A stretch of 64,000 bases of DNA from Mesodorylaimus sp. YZB2_4 (taxonomy: Eukaryota > Nematoda > Enoplea > Dorylaimida > Dorylaimidae). Under the pieces are notes generated by a model. The model saw nothing but the letters and a program-made list of their open reading frames with translations. It was not told the DNA's origin and searched no databases. Location of the stretch: NCBI GenBank assembly GCA_030248295.1, contig JASANH010000264.1, forward strand, positions 231,847 to 295,846, read 5' to 3'. Below, in pieces: positions 35,953 through 48,892 of this stretch (positions are counted from its first letter, which is position 1; every line of letters starts with the position of its first letter). The translations under genes were made by a program, and so were the position numbers.

Positions 35953-37482
35953 TTACATGTGGGCCATGGAGACTCCGTTGGTGAATCCGTTGGCGGCGGC
36001 CATTTGGTGGGCCATGTGCTGTTGGAGTCGGGCGGCGTGGTCGGCCGTCGATGGCACCAAATACATGTTGACCATTTCCTTGATGTCCGGGGGGCACGTC
36101 CCGCCGCCGGGGCCCACACCACCGCCCGCACCCGCCAACATGGATCCAGAAGCGGCCGCGGCTGCAGCCGCCTGTCGAGCCATCATCAGGTGTTGCATTT
36201 GCTGCTGCTGGTGCTGATGATGGTGCAGTTGCTGGTGATGCAGTTGCGCATCGGGACTCGAATCGGGCCTGGGACTTACCGACTCCGATTTACCGGGCAC
36301 AACAGCGTTGGCATTGCCGACTGCCGAATACGGGCTCGATCCACCACTGCTCTGGCCATTGCCATCCTGGCCGCCCGCCGAGTACGAGTTGACCATTTGC
36401 TGATGCAGCAGCTGCTGGTGCTGTTGGGATACTGTAACCGCCTGTTGGTGATAGGCCGCCGGGACGTAATATCCGCCGTGGTGGTGGGCCATGCTCGGTT
36501 CGGCGTAGGATCGGGCGTACGCGGCCGCCATTTGCTGCTGGTAAGGGTCACTGGCCGCCGACGAAGCCCCTCCGAAATGATAGGCGCTGGCCGGGGGACT
36601 GCCGCCGGTCATCATCTGCTGATACTGAGGGCCGGCCATGGCGGCCATATGGGGGTAGACAGAAGCGGGGTGGTGGGGATGATGGTGCGTAGATGAAGCG
36701 CCCGTGGCCATTTTCATGTGCTCGAGTCCGCTCAGTCCGCCCGGCAGTAGACCAGCACCGGCCGCAGCAGCAGCGGCCGAAGCTAATGCGCCGAATTTAT
36801 CTTTCTTCATTAAAGTTTTCTGCTTCCGACGTGGGCGATATTTGTAATCTGGGTGATCTTTCATATGAATGGCCCGAAGTCGTTTGGCCTCGTCGATAAA
36901 TGGCCGTTTCTCGTGATCGGACAATTGTTTCCATTGTTGGCCGAGTTGTTTGCTAATTTCCGAATTGTGCATTTTCGGATTCTCCTGGGCCATTTTCCGA
37001 CGTTGACCACGAGACCAGACCATAAAAGCGTTCATGGGTCGTTTGACACGGTCCTCCTTCTTTGAATTAGCATTCTGCTGTTGTCCTTGTTGAGATTGTT
37101 GTTGATGAGACGATGCCGAGGTGGACGATGAGGAGGCGGAAATGGGGGCCGTCGATGCGGACGAGGCCGAATTTGAAGTTTGAGGTTGCTGTTGCATGGA
37201 TGAGGCTTGGTTGACGGAATGAATAGCGTGATTTAATAAATGTGAATTGGATACGCACAAATTTGGCGTCGACTGAGCAGCCACTTGGGAAAAAACGGAT
37301 TGTTGCTGATGGTGTAGATGTTGAATTGAACCGGCGTAAAATGGCGACGTTTGATGGTGATGCGGATTAGTATGATGTTGCTGATGCTGTTGCGCAGCCA
37401 GCGCGCTTAGTGTCATCAAATCGGACGCTTGAACGGCCGGCAATTGTAATCCGGCCGCCGCTTTCAAATCCGTCGGATCCAT
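35953..37482 (-). CDS. SoxB1-type HMG-box transcription factor
   Basis: Intronless gene of 509 residues starting at the ATG at 37482 ([13 protein letters not shown]). The HMG box (about 144-222) begins [20 protein letters not shown], contains [14 protein letters not shown] and [12 protein letters not shown], and ends [11 protein letters not shown]. It is followed by [11 protein letters not shown], the group B extension seen in Sox1/2/3 and SoxNeuro. The protein ends GVSMAHM, resembling the C terminus of the B1 subgroup. Flanks are rich in Gln, His, Ser and Ala runs typical of activation regions. The HMG box bends DNA at CTTTGT-like sites, and the family controls neural and stem-cell fate. An in-frame upstream extension to 37581 lacks conservation and was not used. 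The gene stands alone in about 24 kb, suggesting extensive regulatory flanks. Subgroup is inferred from motifs, without a tree. Confidence 0.95.
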   Translation of the reverse strand: MDPTDLKAAAGLQLPAVQASDLMTLSALAAQQHQQHHTNPHHHQTSPFYAGSIQHLHHQQQSVFSQVAAQSTPNLCVSNSHLLNHAIHSVNQASSMQQQPQTSNSASSASTAPISASSSSTSASSHQQQSQQGQQQNANSKKEDRVKRPMNAFMVWSRGQRRKMAQENPKMHNSEISKQLGQQWKQLSDHEKRPFIDEAKRLRAIHMKDHPDYKYRPRRKQKTLMKKDKFGALASAAAAAAGAGLLPGGLSGLEHMKMATGASSTHHHPHHPASVYPHMAAMAGPQYQQMMTGGSPPASAYHFGGASSAASDPYQQQMAAAYARSYAEPSMAHHHGGYYVPAAYHQQAVTVSQQHQQLLHQQMVNSYSAGGQDGNGQSSGGSSPYSAVGNANAVVPGKSESVSPRPDSSPDAQLHHQQLHHHQHQQQQMQHLMMARQAAAAAAASGSMLAGAGGGVGPGGGTCPPDIKEMVNMYLVPSTADHAARLQQHMAHQMAAANGFTNGVSMAHM

Positions 37483-38470
37483 ACGAATAACTCTATAATA
37501 ATAGCCAATAGAGCGTGTAGGCGGGCGACAAGGACGTCGAGAATAAAAGGGGCCTCGACGATTTTCGCTTTTCACTCTCAAATCCGGACAACGAACGCGA
37601 GTACACGTTGACCAAAGAAAGGGAGACCTCGTCCGTTTCCAATGCGCCTTTTCAACACGAAAAAAACCCCAATTGCTACTTATTCATAAAACCGGCGTTC
37701 ACCGACTATAGAATATTTTCTGGCAGGACGGAGGAGAATAGGATAAGAACCTGACGCAGCCGTCGTCCTAGTCGACTGCTCTATAATGAAAGCACGCCAC
37801 AGCCAATGTATCCACCCAAAGATCGAACGCCGCGCCACGCGTTGCCCCCACTGGCTGCCCGAGAGGAGGAGGCGGAGCTGGCGACCACGTTCACACCCTG
37901 CTCTCGCTAATTACACCGTACGGCCAGACTGCCCACCGCGTCCAAGACGTACAGTAGACTCGCGTTGCCAACGGACCCCCAGTCACGAAGTCACTTTCCA
38001 AACCACTCAAACGACACCACGCCAAACTTCTTCGAAGCACGAAGAAGCTCAACAGTTCCACGCAAAGGCGCGCAGCCACCCGTCAATAAGCTGGGCGAAA
38101 AAGAACCATCTGACGTCGATCGAACCGTGCACTATGGCTGTCCAATCAGTGACCAGCGCGCGGCGAGGGGGCGGCGCGGTGATCGGCGATTGGTCAGCCG
38201 AGACCAGTCGCCTTGGGAACCGATTGCGGGCAAGTACTGCGGCGAGAAAGACGGAGGTAATGCCTGACACACAAATCCCTGCACACTATGTTCGTAGATG
38301 GGAAAATCTGGGCCAAAAACAGGCGGGAGGCATACCCGTTGTCGAATGTTCGTTTTTGGACGCAGGTGCAGTGAATATTTTCCTGGGTCGACGTTTGCGA
38401 CAGGAACAATGGCTTATTGAGGCGACCTCGTTCGTATAAAGACACCACTTTCCTTATACGGACATTGCTC
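37483..38470 (-). promoter_or_regulatory. CpG-rich 5' flank of SoxB1
   Basis: The sequence upstream of the Sox start is richer in CG dinucleotides than its surroundings, especially 37780-38260. It holds CCAAT boxes in both orientations (CCAAT at 37504 and 38140, ATTGG near 38189). TATA-like words occur near 37706 and 37780. A 217-codon open frame on the plus strand here has low-complexity Arg/Thr/Ser composition and is treated as a by-product of high GC. The transcription start cannot be fixed from sequence. Confidence 0.4.
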
Positions 38471-41400
38471 GTTCGTAGGAACGATTACGGAGCCGAGCGC
38501 CGCAGGGCACGATTTTCACGCTCGTGTACACGATTGTCGCGGTTGGAGGTAGACGGCTCGAGGGACGCGTATATCGAGGCACACATCGACAACGTCCTAC
38601 AACATAATTACGGCCACTCGACGGGGCGCCCCCCATTCGACAACGACCCTGTGCGAATGTCTTTATCCCATTCCATTTATGACACGTTTTTCATACGTTC
38701 CCACCACACTCACACCAGCCACGGGGGCGGTACTACAGGTGACACCCCTCGGGCTTACACGCACAAATCCCTGCCACGGACGACCCCAACATCCACTAAT
38801 CCACTCCGAACCCCTCGCAAAGCCTCTTTCACCAAGTTCCTAAAACAAAACTATCGCAGAAAACCAAACCTTTTGGAATCCCAACATTCCCACGCTGCTC
38901 TCAGCTTCAAAGCCAGCCGCTTTCGATCAAGCGATTGCATAAACAAGTAAATTCATGAATAAGGCATCAGTCTAAATTTGTTTTTCTATTAAAATGACAC
39001 CTTTTTGGAAGAAAATGCCCATAAAAAGAAAAAAATCCTATGCGATGAAATTGAGATGAGAAAATTGCAGATTCGAAAAGAAAAGGCGTTTTTGGATGAA
39101 TTGTTTGGAAGATGGCGGAAACACATTTCTTAACTGGGACTTTACGTGAACCCAGATTGAGGGGAAATCAGAATGAGTTTTCAAAATTTGCAGGCATGTT
39201 TTAAATTTTTGGAATCTAAAAATATTTTTCAATTTCGAAGACATTTTAGAACGCTTTTCGAACTTAAAAGACAATTGAAATATGGTCTTTTGAATTTAAG
39301 GCCCTTACAAAACCACGTTTAAAATGTTTCCATCGTTTTTAAATTTTCGAAAGATTTGAGCTCAGAAAGTAGCACTTCTACAAAAAATTTCTCAAAAGCA
39401 AACACCACAATCAGATTATAAAAATTTTTTTGTGTCTTTGCTCCTAAAATTTTAAATAATCGATATCTAATTCCAAGGAACTTCAACAAAATCTAATTTT
39501 CAGCCTTTCGGCGTGTGACTTTATCGATTCAATCATCAAATCATTCGAAAAGTCTTTCCTTAGCCTCCAAAAACAAAACCCCTCGAAAATTCTCCATCCC
39601 CCCAAAAACAGGATCACGCAACTAATGCACGAAACTTTCCAAAAAAGGGTTGCTTCCATGTGGAAGAAACCACGCAAAATTCCCAACCTACATTTCAAAA
39701 ACGTAAAACAAAGGAGAAGACTTGGCGTACAGTAGAAAAGTGATGAATCAGAGAAGGGCATTCTATAAAACGCCCCGTTTGATCGTTTCTTTTTCGAAAA
39801 TGGCCTCGAGCACAGGCGGTTTGACGAATGGAGGATAAAACAAAAAGTAGGAATATAACTCGTTTGGCCCACATTTGCCTCATATCCTCCTCCAACACGG
39901 GTTTTCATGACTCCTACGCATATTCGCGCATGGGTTCGTTGATTTTGGCCAGTTATGACATTAGTCACGTCACCCGAAAACTAGTAGACGACCTGACGTA
40001 GACTGTAGGAGTCAAGTTTATGCTTTTTCGACAGAGGATTAGGTTATCTGTCATCCTGTCACTTTTTGCGCCAACTTTTCATTTATGCGGGGGACATGTT
40101 GTTGGACGCCTTGGCGACGAGGATGCAGGCCGAAAATGGCAATGAAAGGGAGGGTAGGCGGCGATGTTCTTAGATGCGTGTACAGTAGGTGTTGTCGAGT
40201 TGACACGTTGTTGACGTGCAAAGTTTATTTCACGCATCGTCACTCGACACGAGCGAGTCCAAGTTCGAGTGTTCGTTGGAGACGAGAGGTCTAGCGAGTG
40301 AAAATTCTCAAGGCGCATTGACCCAAGCCGACACCCAGGCTAAGCATACAATTTGTTGACAGCTGGGACGTGATTTGCCTAGTTTACACTCCTGGTTTAC
40401 AAATCCATCGAGTGGCCGGGGATGACGCGACAAACTTGTCAAAACAATGCCCGCAATGAGACAAACAGGGGAACTGAGGGGTGAGGAAAAAGGAAAGCGA
40501 GTGCATATCGATCACTAGAAAATGTAAAGTAAGGAAAAATGCAAGCTCACCTCGAATTGGTGTATCCATGCTGAATAAACAATCCGCACAGCAAAGTATG
40601 AAATGGATGGAAGCCGATAGTCCATTGTGGCCGGACGGACTGGCCTGGCGTTTACTGTACGCCGATCGATCGATGTCGGCGGCCGCATTCGGGCTGGCGG
40701 TGATCGGAAATCGATGGGTTTGGCTAAAGATGGGAGTTGATTGAGTGAGGGGGAAAGATGGAACCGCCTTGCTAGGAACCATGCCTCCTAGTGGACTATG
40801 CTGACGCCATGTCTCTCTCTCGTTTTCAATAGTGCATGTGTACGTGTAGTTTAGATATTGAATGGTACGATAGTATTGTATATTGAAAAAGGAGCGCCTT
40901 ATTCAACTATCTGTTCGGCGTCTATAGCGCAAATGGTTCGCCTATCCGGCACCTTTTGTGTGCTTTTTATTTGCTATTTTAGAAATTGCGTTCGCTCGAC
41001 CGCACCAGCCCGGAGCACAGCAGTAGCACAAGTCCTCGTCTCGCCGCCCCTATTATGTCCCTCGTGCCGTGTTCTTAACAGAAAATACTGCGGCTACTTT
41101 TCAAATCCAGACTAGCATTGTCCCATTGCACTGCCTGCTTGGCCTTTGAGAAGATTCCCTTTTTTGAAGAGAATTCCCTCCGAGAGTCTCCTATTGTACC
41201 AGCCAACCTTTGGATACGGCCGGTTCGCGAATAAAGGCGCCTAGGACGGGTCTTTTTACCAAAAGAATCGATTCGATCACCATTGTCCATAACATTTTCT
41301 TGAACCGAACCCCCTTTTCATTCCGTCTCCAAAAAACTCCCGCACGAGTATACGCGTTTTCTAAGAATTCTAATTTTCTATAGGACTGTGTGAGAAAATG

Positions 41401-44400
41401 TTCAAAGAAACTGGCTTGGCCAGGTTCAATCGAGAGAAATGCTGTTTCATTCAACGTGTTTCGTTCTGAGAATGGCCAGATTGCTTGCGTCAATGCATCG
41501 AGCGAGAGGGATGGGAAATTAGACTGGCAGTGTAAAGCGGGCAACAGAAAGTAGCAGAGGGAGCATTTTACATTGCCTGATCAGGTGATGTAAAGTGCTC
41601 GCCCAGTTGGCCTCGTCAATCTCCGTGTGCTCCCAACAGACTCGAACTTTTGCAGTGACGAGTCTCAATTACACTCTGCCCTGACCGGGAGGGGGTCGAG
41701 TCCCAGCGGCCACGAGTCTTTTGTCCTCTTATAACCGTCACATGTACGATCATCAATCCATCAGTCCATGACCGTGTTCGCGTCTGTTCGACACTTCTCG
41801 AACACGAGTGGACGCGTAAAAGTCGCCATAAATTTTTCTCAATGTTCCCATTTCGAGGCCATCAAACTATTTCCCGTTCTCACGAAGTGGACTATGAGAA
41901 AAAAGGAAATGGGAGGGGAAGTTTTGTGAACTTTCTCAAGGTTATGCCCGTTTCCTGTTCGGGTATGAGATGCAGTATTGGTTTCCTTTAGGACCCAAGG
42001 TCACCTACCGCCTTGTGTAAACATCCGATTACTGTACTTTTATTCAAGGTCGAGGAGGGGTGTTTGGGAAAGTGTAATGTTGCGTAACGAGCAAAGAGAT
42101 TATGGGATCGCGGCGGGGTCTGCTCCAACTGGTTTTCAAATTGCTCCCACGCAGGGGCCATAGAAAAGTGTAAAGTGAGCATGCAAGAAAAGAGCCAATC
42201 CCAAGGACACTGAAATATAAAAATGATTCTTACTGATTGCTTACTTATTGCTGGCGTGTAACCTCCAGATGCCGTGTCCAGCAATACACTGTGATCGATC
42301 GTGATAATTTTTATCAACAAAATCGATTTCCAGTGAAAATTCAGAAATGATCAATTAGGGTCATCCGATCGTAGAAAAAATCGATGGGTCAGTGGATGTG
42401 ATCGTAAATTCCGACGTGATCATTGATTTGTTCCATGGGCGATTGGTCGATCATCCCGATCAGTGATCATTAATCTATCCGTAATCCATCATCGAATCGG
42501 CAGGGCGATGTCCCTAAACGGCAGAAATGTGTGATCCAAGTATGGCACACACGGGGATGACCGATCGGCGCGAGACCAGTGGTCAAAACTGGTGGGCCTG
42601 GGCGATGGGGACGAGTCGAATGAGGGAGTGAATGTGCGCAATTGAAAAAGGTCATTGTCGATTCTTTCAAGTCTTTTGGCTTTTTCATCTTTTCAAAGGA
42701 CGAACGGTCCATTGGCGTTGAAAGCGAAGGCGAGAGGGAGAAACGGACGTTGTTATGCTGGCACAAGACCGTAAATACAAGTATACACATGCGCGCACAA
42801 TTCATCTGATGACAAAATGGTTCGAACGACGAGTGAACAGAACGCTTTTGAAAAGGCAGCAGCTTTTATTATTTCGGCAGCCCCCCAAAATCCGCTGGAC
42901 AATCGAGGCTCTATTCTATTTTAGAGAATAATAGCCCCTTTTCCGAAGCCCCCCTTTATATACAAAATTTTTCTATCTTGTCCCGTATTATGCCTATGTA
43001 ATTCTATACGCATTATGCCTTCCAATGACGACGCCCCGCTGTCGGAACCCTTTTCTCCATTGTAGCTTCTCAATAGAGCCCGACTCGCCGACCCCCTCCA
43101 ACCGACGACGATCATTACAAATGTATTGTTTCTTTTACAATTTCCCTTCGCACAAGGCTCGGCCATGCTCGACTGGTGCCACCCCCCACCCCAGTTTATG
43201 TTACAATGCACTGGTGGATCAGCTGACTGGCCGTGTTTACCCGCCCGTCCAGTCCAGGTGAGTGCTCGAAGAGATGCGCCTGCCGATCCGCAAACATCAC
43301 CAGTTGGACCAGCGCTAGAAAACTAGTCTTGGCGAGACAAGATAGGCGCCCCCCCCAGAGCAGTCGGTGGTTACCAAGAAAGCTATGCGGAATGGCCACT
43401 ATATGCAAATGAGCCAGTTTTGCTCAGCAGTGTAAAGTGGTTTGAGGAGGCCCCTTCTATTCCATGCTGTACTTTCCTCTAGTTTGCAAACAAGCATTGC
43501 ATTCGGAGCGAAAATACGTTTGCATAGAAATTTCACCACTTATCCTCAGCGCAGACATCCAAGTCCAGCCAACCATCCGAAGCCGCATTCTTTTCTCATA
43601 AGCAAAACTAAAGCCAGCGAGGCCGGGCGTAATGAATAAGCAAAGAGGATAGCCAACCCTGCTGCTTCTTTCCTAGCCGCTCCCACGCCACGTGCAACCA
43701 GCCATACCATGTTTTGATGATGGAGTTATCGAGACGGCTATGATTAAATCAGGCCATGGGAATGGCCACGTCGGACTGCTCAGATGGCTAGCCGATACCC
43801 GGCATGGGAAAGGGGAAAGTGACTGGTCTGCAATTGCAGCAGAGAAGAACATGGGCAAAAGGCTGATCCGCAACGAGCATATTGTGCGCATGGTGGCAGT
43901 ATATCAAGTCATGTTCACGTCTTGCCGTATCATCAGGTGTGTGATAAAAACACACCCCACCCCCCGGTAACAAGCTAGTACATTAGATACACGCGAGCAC
44001 GCTGTATTCTTGTGCACAGGCTAATCAGTCAATGACATGACAATCCTGAGATGGTCTTCATTCATATCGACCACACAACCAGAGCCGCTCTTTTTCCTGG
44101 CCGGCAGTCTGGGATTCGTCTTAGATAGGTAAGCCTTTGATTTCGTCCCATGCATGAGAACTGATACACTGATAAGGGTATCTGCCCACCAGCAGGTCAA
44201 TGCACTGCGCCCAGTGAGCGAAGGAAGATTGCTACGTTATTGCCACAAACAGGTCAGTGAATCAGCATATTCTGCAGAATATCTATCTTCAAGGACTGCT
44301 TAATACTCAGAATATACATTGCGGATAGCGTTCGTTCAGGAACCTGATAATAATGTTCAGGATTTAATGCTGTAATGCTGGCGTATGATTGTACTGATAG

Positions 44401-45174
44401 AAAGACAGGAAGGGGCTTGTTTGCTAATTGGTGACTGATTCTCCGCTTGACTGCTTCCCTGATTTTGAATGCAAGGGTAAATACTGCACTAAAAATTATC
44501 GAAAGGAGATACAGTTTTGGTGCTATTCGCAGTGCAGAAGGCATCAGAGAAAGGCGCCTGAGCCTGGTCATTTTTCACATAAAGGGTGTTTCCTCGAAAT
44601 CCGCACAGTGTAGGCTGCACAGATCGCAAAACGGTGGGTCAAAACTGTGCACCCTGCAAAAAATTCTGCATCGGTCAATCGCATTTTTAAATCAATCACA
44701 TGGTGACTTTTTTGAACGTCCTCAAATAAGTGCAGCTTGAAATCGCGTGTGTTTAAGTTCTATGTAATCTGAAACTATCGATCATGGGAAATCATTCGCT
44801 GCTCATCACTTCCAAACTGAAGGTGTACCTCGGTGAGCTGACTTCGATGCTCTAAGAAGACACCAGAAAAGGTTGCCAGCTGTTTGAAAGTTTGGATCGA
44901 AATTTAGGGTATAAAAACACGCAACGAAACAGACCGCAATCGCAAGGTCCTCTGACCACAGGGATTAATTATATGCAAAGGTCTCACAAATTTGGCATTT
45001 CAGCCAGGTACTCGTGCGAAGACTAGAAGAATTAATCAAAAGATCAAGTGTAAAAAGAAGAATGCCATTCCATCCAGTACAGCACGCACACAAGAGCAAA
45101 TTGACTTATTGTGAGCAGAAACAAATGTGGCCGCCTGATTGGAAAATTCTCCGATTGATCGAAAACCACAAGGC
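38471..45174. other. Gene-poor region right of SoxB1
   Basis: No gene recognised. The stretch includes GTGTAAAGTG words (near 41530, 42169 and 43430), a GATC-rich tract (42290-42480) and tRNA-like box B words near 41693 (GGGTCGAGTCCC). It is a candidate regulatory domain for SoxB1, by position only. Confidence 0.4.
42290..42480. repeat. GATCGAT-rich tract
   Basis: The words ATCGAT, GATCGTGAT, TGATCATT and CGATCAT recur in about 190 bases, giving many short palindromes. It looks like a decayed simple repeat; no element ends are visible. Confidence 0.4.
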
Positions 45175-45345
45175 GCACTGCTCAGCAAGACAGCGATGGC
45201 GTGCAGGCAGTGAGACGTTTTCCCACTTGGTCGACTGCCCCACTGTGTCGTTTCCCCACCGTGCCTGCTGAGGGAATCGACTCACTGAGACATGCGACGT
45301 TTCCCTCGCTTTGACGGTCTCTCGACCGTGTCTTTTCCCCAACCA
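45175..45345 (+). repeat. Repeat with inverted mate at 48.2 kb
   Basis: The reverse complement of this segment, from CTCAGTGAGTCGATTCCCTC through GCAGGCACGGTGGGGAAACG to GACACAGTGGGGCAGTCGAC, aligns with 48225-48290 (CTCAGAGAGTCGATTCCCCC, CAGGCACGGCGGGGGAATCG, CGCAGTGGGGGAAACG). The unit itself is semi-repetitive, with several CGTTTCCCC or GGGGAAACG words. The two copies are 3 kb apart and in opposite orientation. Confidence 0.7.
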
Positions 45346-48159
45346 TCAGTTTTGAGAAACTGCGGCTATTCAAATTTTGAGCCTTTGTCTAAAAATAATG
45401 CATTTATGCGCAACTCGTCATCATTAATCCTATAAGATATGAAATATGCCTCAAATACGCGATCTTGTTGTTTTATTATTCAATTGCCGTGCTAATGCCA
45501 TGTTTTAATAGGGCCTTAAAACGTTGCTCCTTGGGTCACTCTCGCCTGGTCCAAGGGCCAGCATCGACCGATCCGATCCAGCTGATTCGCTTCAAAAAAT
45601 TTTAGATTGATGGGGATGACGTACTTGGCACTGCGTCCTCGCCAACCTGCTCTGTTTTCTCGCTGTCACTCTTTGTCAGTCTACTCCAAAGGACACAGGA
45701 GAGATAAGCAGAGCATAAAGTGGGATTGAATGCTAATTTGAGAGGAAAAACGGGATTTTCTCATCATAGAATGCCACACCTTATCATTTCTCAGCAGATC
45801 AGAGCGAAAAATTTCAGTTGCCAATCCAGCAGTCGGATCGGATCGAGAGCTGATCCACCCGCAGATCAGTTTTTTGCATACATTTGCAATTTGAGTCCTG
45901 TCTTGAATAGAAGAGAAAACTGGCCTGGTCTTACATTCACTCGTATTGGCAACGTGTCAAATATATTTCCTAAAATACTCGAAGGAGTTCAAAAAGCTCG
46001 CAGCCTGAATCCTTTGCTCATGAGCTGCAGCACCGAAATTTCACTTCACACTGCCCACGTTTTTACAAGCTTATCACACTTGTACTGCCTGTTGCAGCCG
46101 AGGGCGAAAAATTATTTCTAAAAAAATCTGTCATGAGACACCCACAAAGTTAGCCCAGTCACTGTACTCTGAGTAAATGCGGGGCGAGACTGGGTTGGCT
46201 GGGCTCCCTCGGCGACGCATGCTTGGATGCATTGCACTTTTGTAAAATCGATTCGTAAGGTCATGGGTTTGATTTCCTGTCGGATTTTATCCTTTCTGTT
46301 TTACACCAAAGGCTAGTAACGCATGAACATTCTTATTCGTACTTTGGAGGAATGAAATCCGACCCTATGTTGCCTTGAAAACTGGGAAACAGTGAGGACT
46401 TGTTGCAGTAAGGTCGCAGGTGTCATGGGAGGATATGAGTAGTTTATGTTTAGCCTAGCCAGCGACACTGGAACAAAAAATTTACCTGCTGTGGAGCCAG
46501 CTTGCTAATAGCCTCTTTTTTAGGCAACAAACCTTCTGCAATAGAACTCATGGCTGTAGCCTTCATGTTTCTATCTCTTCATTGCTTGAATGAAGCAGCT
46601 GAGGCAGGTGATGCCCTTTTACATTTTCTATCACTGGCGATTCCCTTTGATCACAATTTATTTACAAACGCCGCCGAGGGAGCTCAGCCAGCCTAGTCTC
46701 GCCCTGCATTTAGTCAAAGTACAGTGGCTGGGCTAACTTTGTTGTTGTCTGATAACAAATTTTTTTAGAAATGCCAATACTTTTTCGCACCTGTATTTCG
46801 GTTGGGAACTCAAAATACATACATGAAATTTGCCGGCTAGTCCCTCCTTAGCTGACGCAAATCTCTTGCAAGAAAAGGTTCCCACGTTATACTCTTTTTA
46901 GTCTACTGCATATAACATCTATGGGTAGGGAGTTTTCACCTTGGTAAGGCATTCCGGTGCCGCGCATATCCCGACAATATCTCCGCTTCTAGAGCGTCCA
47001 GCAAGGACGCACTCGTTAAATACTGATGCACAACCACAGCTTAGCAGCCTCAGTAGCCACCAAATCGGAGGAAATTCACGAAAACGTCCACAAAGAGCCG
47101 CTCACGATCAGCCAAAAGCTGTTCAGCTTCACATCCAAAAAATTGGCCGACCCTGGCACAGCAATCCTGATCCAATCCGACCCGACCCGACCCTTTTGAA
47201 AATCTCAACACACAAAAGATTTTTCTCTTATCGCATAGCATCACACAGAACCCGCATCTTGCCTTCTTGGCCACCTAACTACGGCTAAACCAGCACTTTC
47301 GCTCCGCACGGCTAACAGAAATATTCCACCTGCTGGTGGTATCTGTGCTTAAAAGCAAGTTCTTAGAGCATAAAAAATTTATTAGCTCGAATCATAAAAT
47401 CACACCCTCAAAAGAATAACCCCTGATATGAGAGCTTTCAGAAAAACCAAAATTCGTTTTTTCCCCGAGATGTTAAAGAAAACTTAAACTCGACAAGAAG
47501 TGCCTGCAGTACGCAACTTTTGAATTTCCCGCCCGCGTGCCGCGTTTGACCTGAGAGTGATTTCGCTTGGTTACTCTGGAAATCACGAGAAAATATCTGA
47601 CTCTTTCACTGTTGCATTACATGCTGGTCTAATTTTGTACCGCGCTGGAGTATCTGCCTTCTGTGAAAAATAAGAAAAATTACAGTCGACCTCAGATAAT
47701 TGCAATCGCTCCTAGCGCCAGAAAGTGTTGCAATTATGCAAAGTTTAGAAGCATTTTCTAAAACATTCCTAATTATGCGAAGCTTTTGTAATGAGGGAGC
47801 GGCAATTTTTCACGCTTTTATAAATGTTTATGAAATAAAATATTCTCAGGTTTCATCCACTGGTTGATACATCAACTTAAAATTCTCGTCCAGCGCCCTT
47901 ACTGCTAAAATAATCAGCAATTCTGCTTTGACATTCATGATTTACAAAGTTCTTTATTTCGTTCGATATGAAACAAGATATATTGCCTGAAGATTGCTCC
48001 TTGATCAACAAAATTTTGCAGGATTATTGGCCATGGCAAACATAGCTCATCCCCAAAATTTTGTGCATTTTTGTTAATTTGTTGTCGAGTTATGAATGAG
48101 CAAAGTTGCCCGCCTAACATTCCGCGTCTGTGTGGCTGGGCTAAACAGGCAGCTACCGC
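45346..48159. other. Gene-free interval between inverted repeats
   Basis: No coding sequence recognised. Near its right end (47682-47712) is a sequence typical of pogo/Tigger-type transposon ends. A tRNA-like box B word (GGGTTTGATTTCC) is near 46264. Confidence 0.35.
47682..47712 (+). mobile_element. Pogo/Tigger-like transposon end
   Basis: Just after a TA dinucleotide comes CAGTCGACCTCAGATAATTG, continuing CAATCGCTCC, and downstream repeats of AATTATGC. This pattern (CAGTCGACCTC, then AATT-spaced words) is characteristic of terminal inverted repeats of pogo-like elements. No reverse-complement partner was found in the window, so only one end, or a fragment, is present. Confidence 0.5.
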
Positions 48160-48330
48160 GCCTGTTGATTGTGGGGGAGACGAAATGATGGGGGAGCGGG
48201 CACAGTAGGGCAAACGTGACATGTCTCAGAGAGTCGATTCCCCCACCAGGCACGGCGGGGGAATCGACGCAGTGGGGGAAACGTCGAGGGACCAGGAAAA
48301 CAGCAAGCGAGAAACCACTCGCAAGTCAGC
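48160..48330 (-). repeat. Inverted mate of the 45.2 kb repeat
   Basis: It contains GAGTCGATTCCCCC, GGCACGGCGGGGGAATCGAC and GTGGGGGAAACG in the same order as the reverse complement of 45175-45345. Coordinates are approximate; similarity is judged by eye at about three quarters identity over the core. Confidence 0.65.
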
Positions 48331-48892
48331 TGAGCAGCCGCCAAGATCAGGATGAAGGACCCAGTGCAAAAAGTTCAATTGAGCAAGTTGGCATCAAAGT
48401 TTTGTATCCTGCTGAAACTGGGAACAACATCATATATCGTTTTCTTGCACGATGATATTGCATCCCCAACTCGTTTAAAATGGGTGGCTTGTTCATATAT
48501 TCTGGTTCGCCACCTCGCCGAACCACCTGACAAGTGATTGGGCATTGCAGTACACTGCACTTGGGCACCATGACTCTACCCAATCCTCACGCAAGCCTGG
48601 AGACCTTTCGTCACAACAGATCACTCTGACACCCGATTTCTAAGAGAAAATAAATATGACACGAGTAAAGCGCAGAAGAAAGCAAGAGGTACATGGACAA
48701 GCAGCCGGTTTTTTTTGCGGTCAAAGCAGTCTAAACAGAACGTTTCAAAAATTTACTGACATTATAAAAAATTTATCATTAGAAGCTACTTATGATCATA
48801 AAATCAAAACATGAGGAAACAGATCATTCTTTTCTCATCCCAGTTATCGTATTTTCGTGGGGCAGATTGAGAAAAACTTATCAAACTTTTTT

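Noticed and set aside
35938..36696. 252-codon plus-strand frame opposite the SoxB1 gene
   Set aside because: It is the antisense shadow of the His/Gln/Ala-rich Sox coding sequence.
37786..38439. 217-codon plus-strand open frame upstream of SoxB1
   Set aside because: Low-complexity Arg/Thr/Ser composition in a CG-rich promoter flank, with no domain or splice context. Few stops are expected in GC-rich DNA.
41640..41720. Possible tRNA or SINE near 41.7 kb (CCCTGACCGGGAGG, GGGTCGAGTCCC)
   Set aside because: It resembles the SINE family 1 head but too briefly to call a copy, and no cloverleaf was found.
44910..45271. TATAAAAA at about 44906 followed by an 85-codon frame at 45014
   Set aside because: The frame has no recognisable protein features and overlaps the dispersed repeat at 45175.
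46225..46280. Possible tRNA near 46.25 kb (GGGTTTGATTTCC)
   Set aside because: A box B-like word alone, without a cloverleaf; more likely a decayed SINE or chance.
25772..48890. Search for an operon-like or bacterial transferred gene block
   Set aside because: No clustered intronless bacterial-type frames are present; the only intronless gene is SoxB1, a metazoan family.
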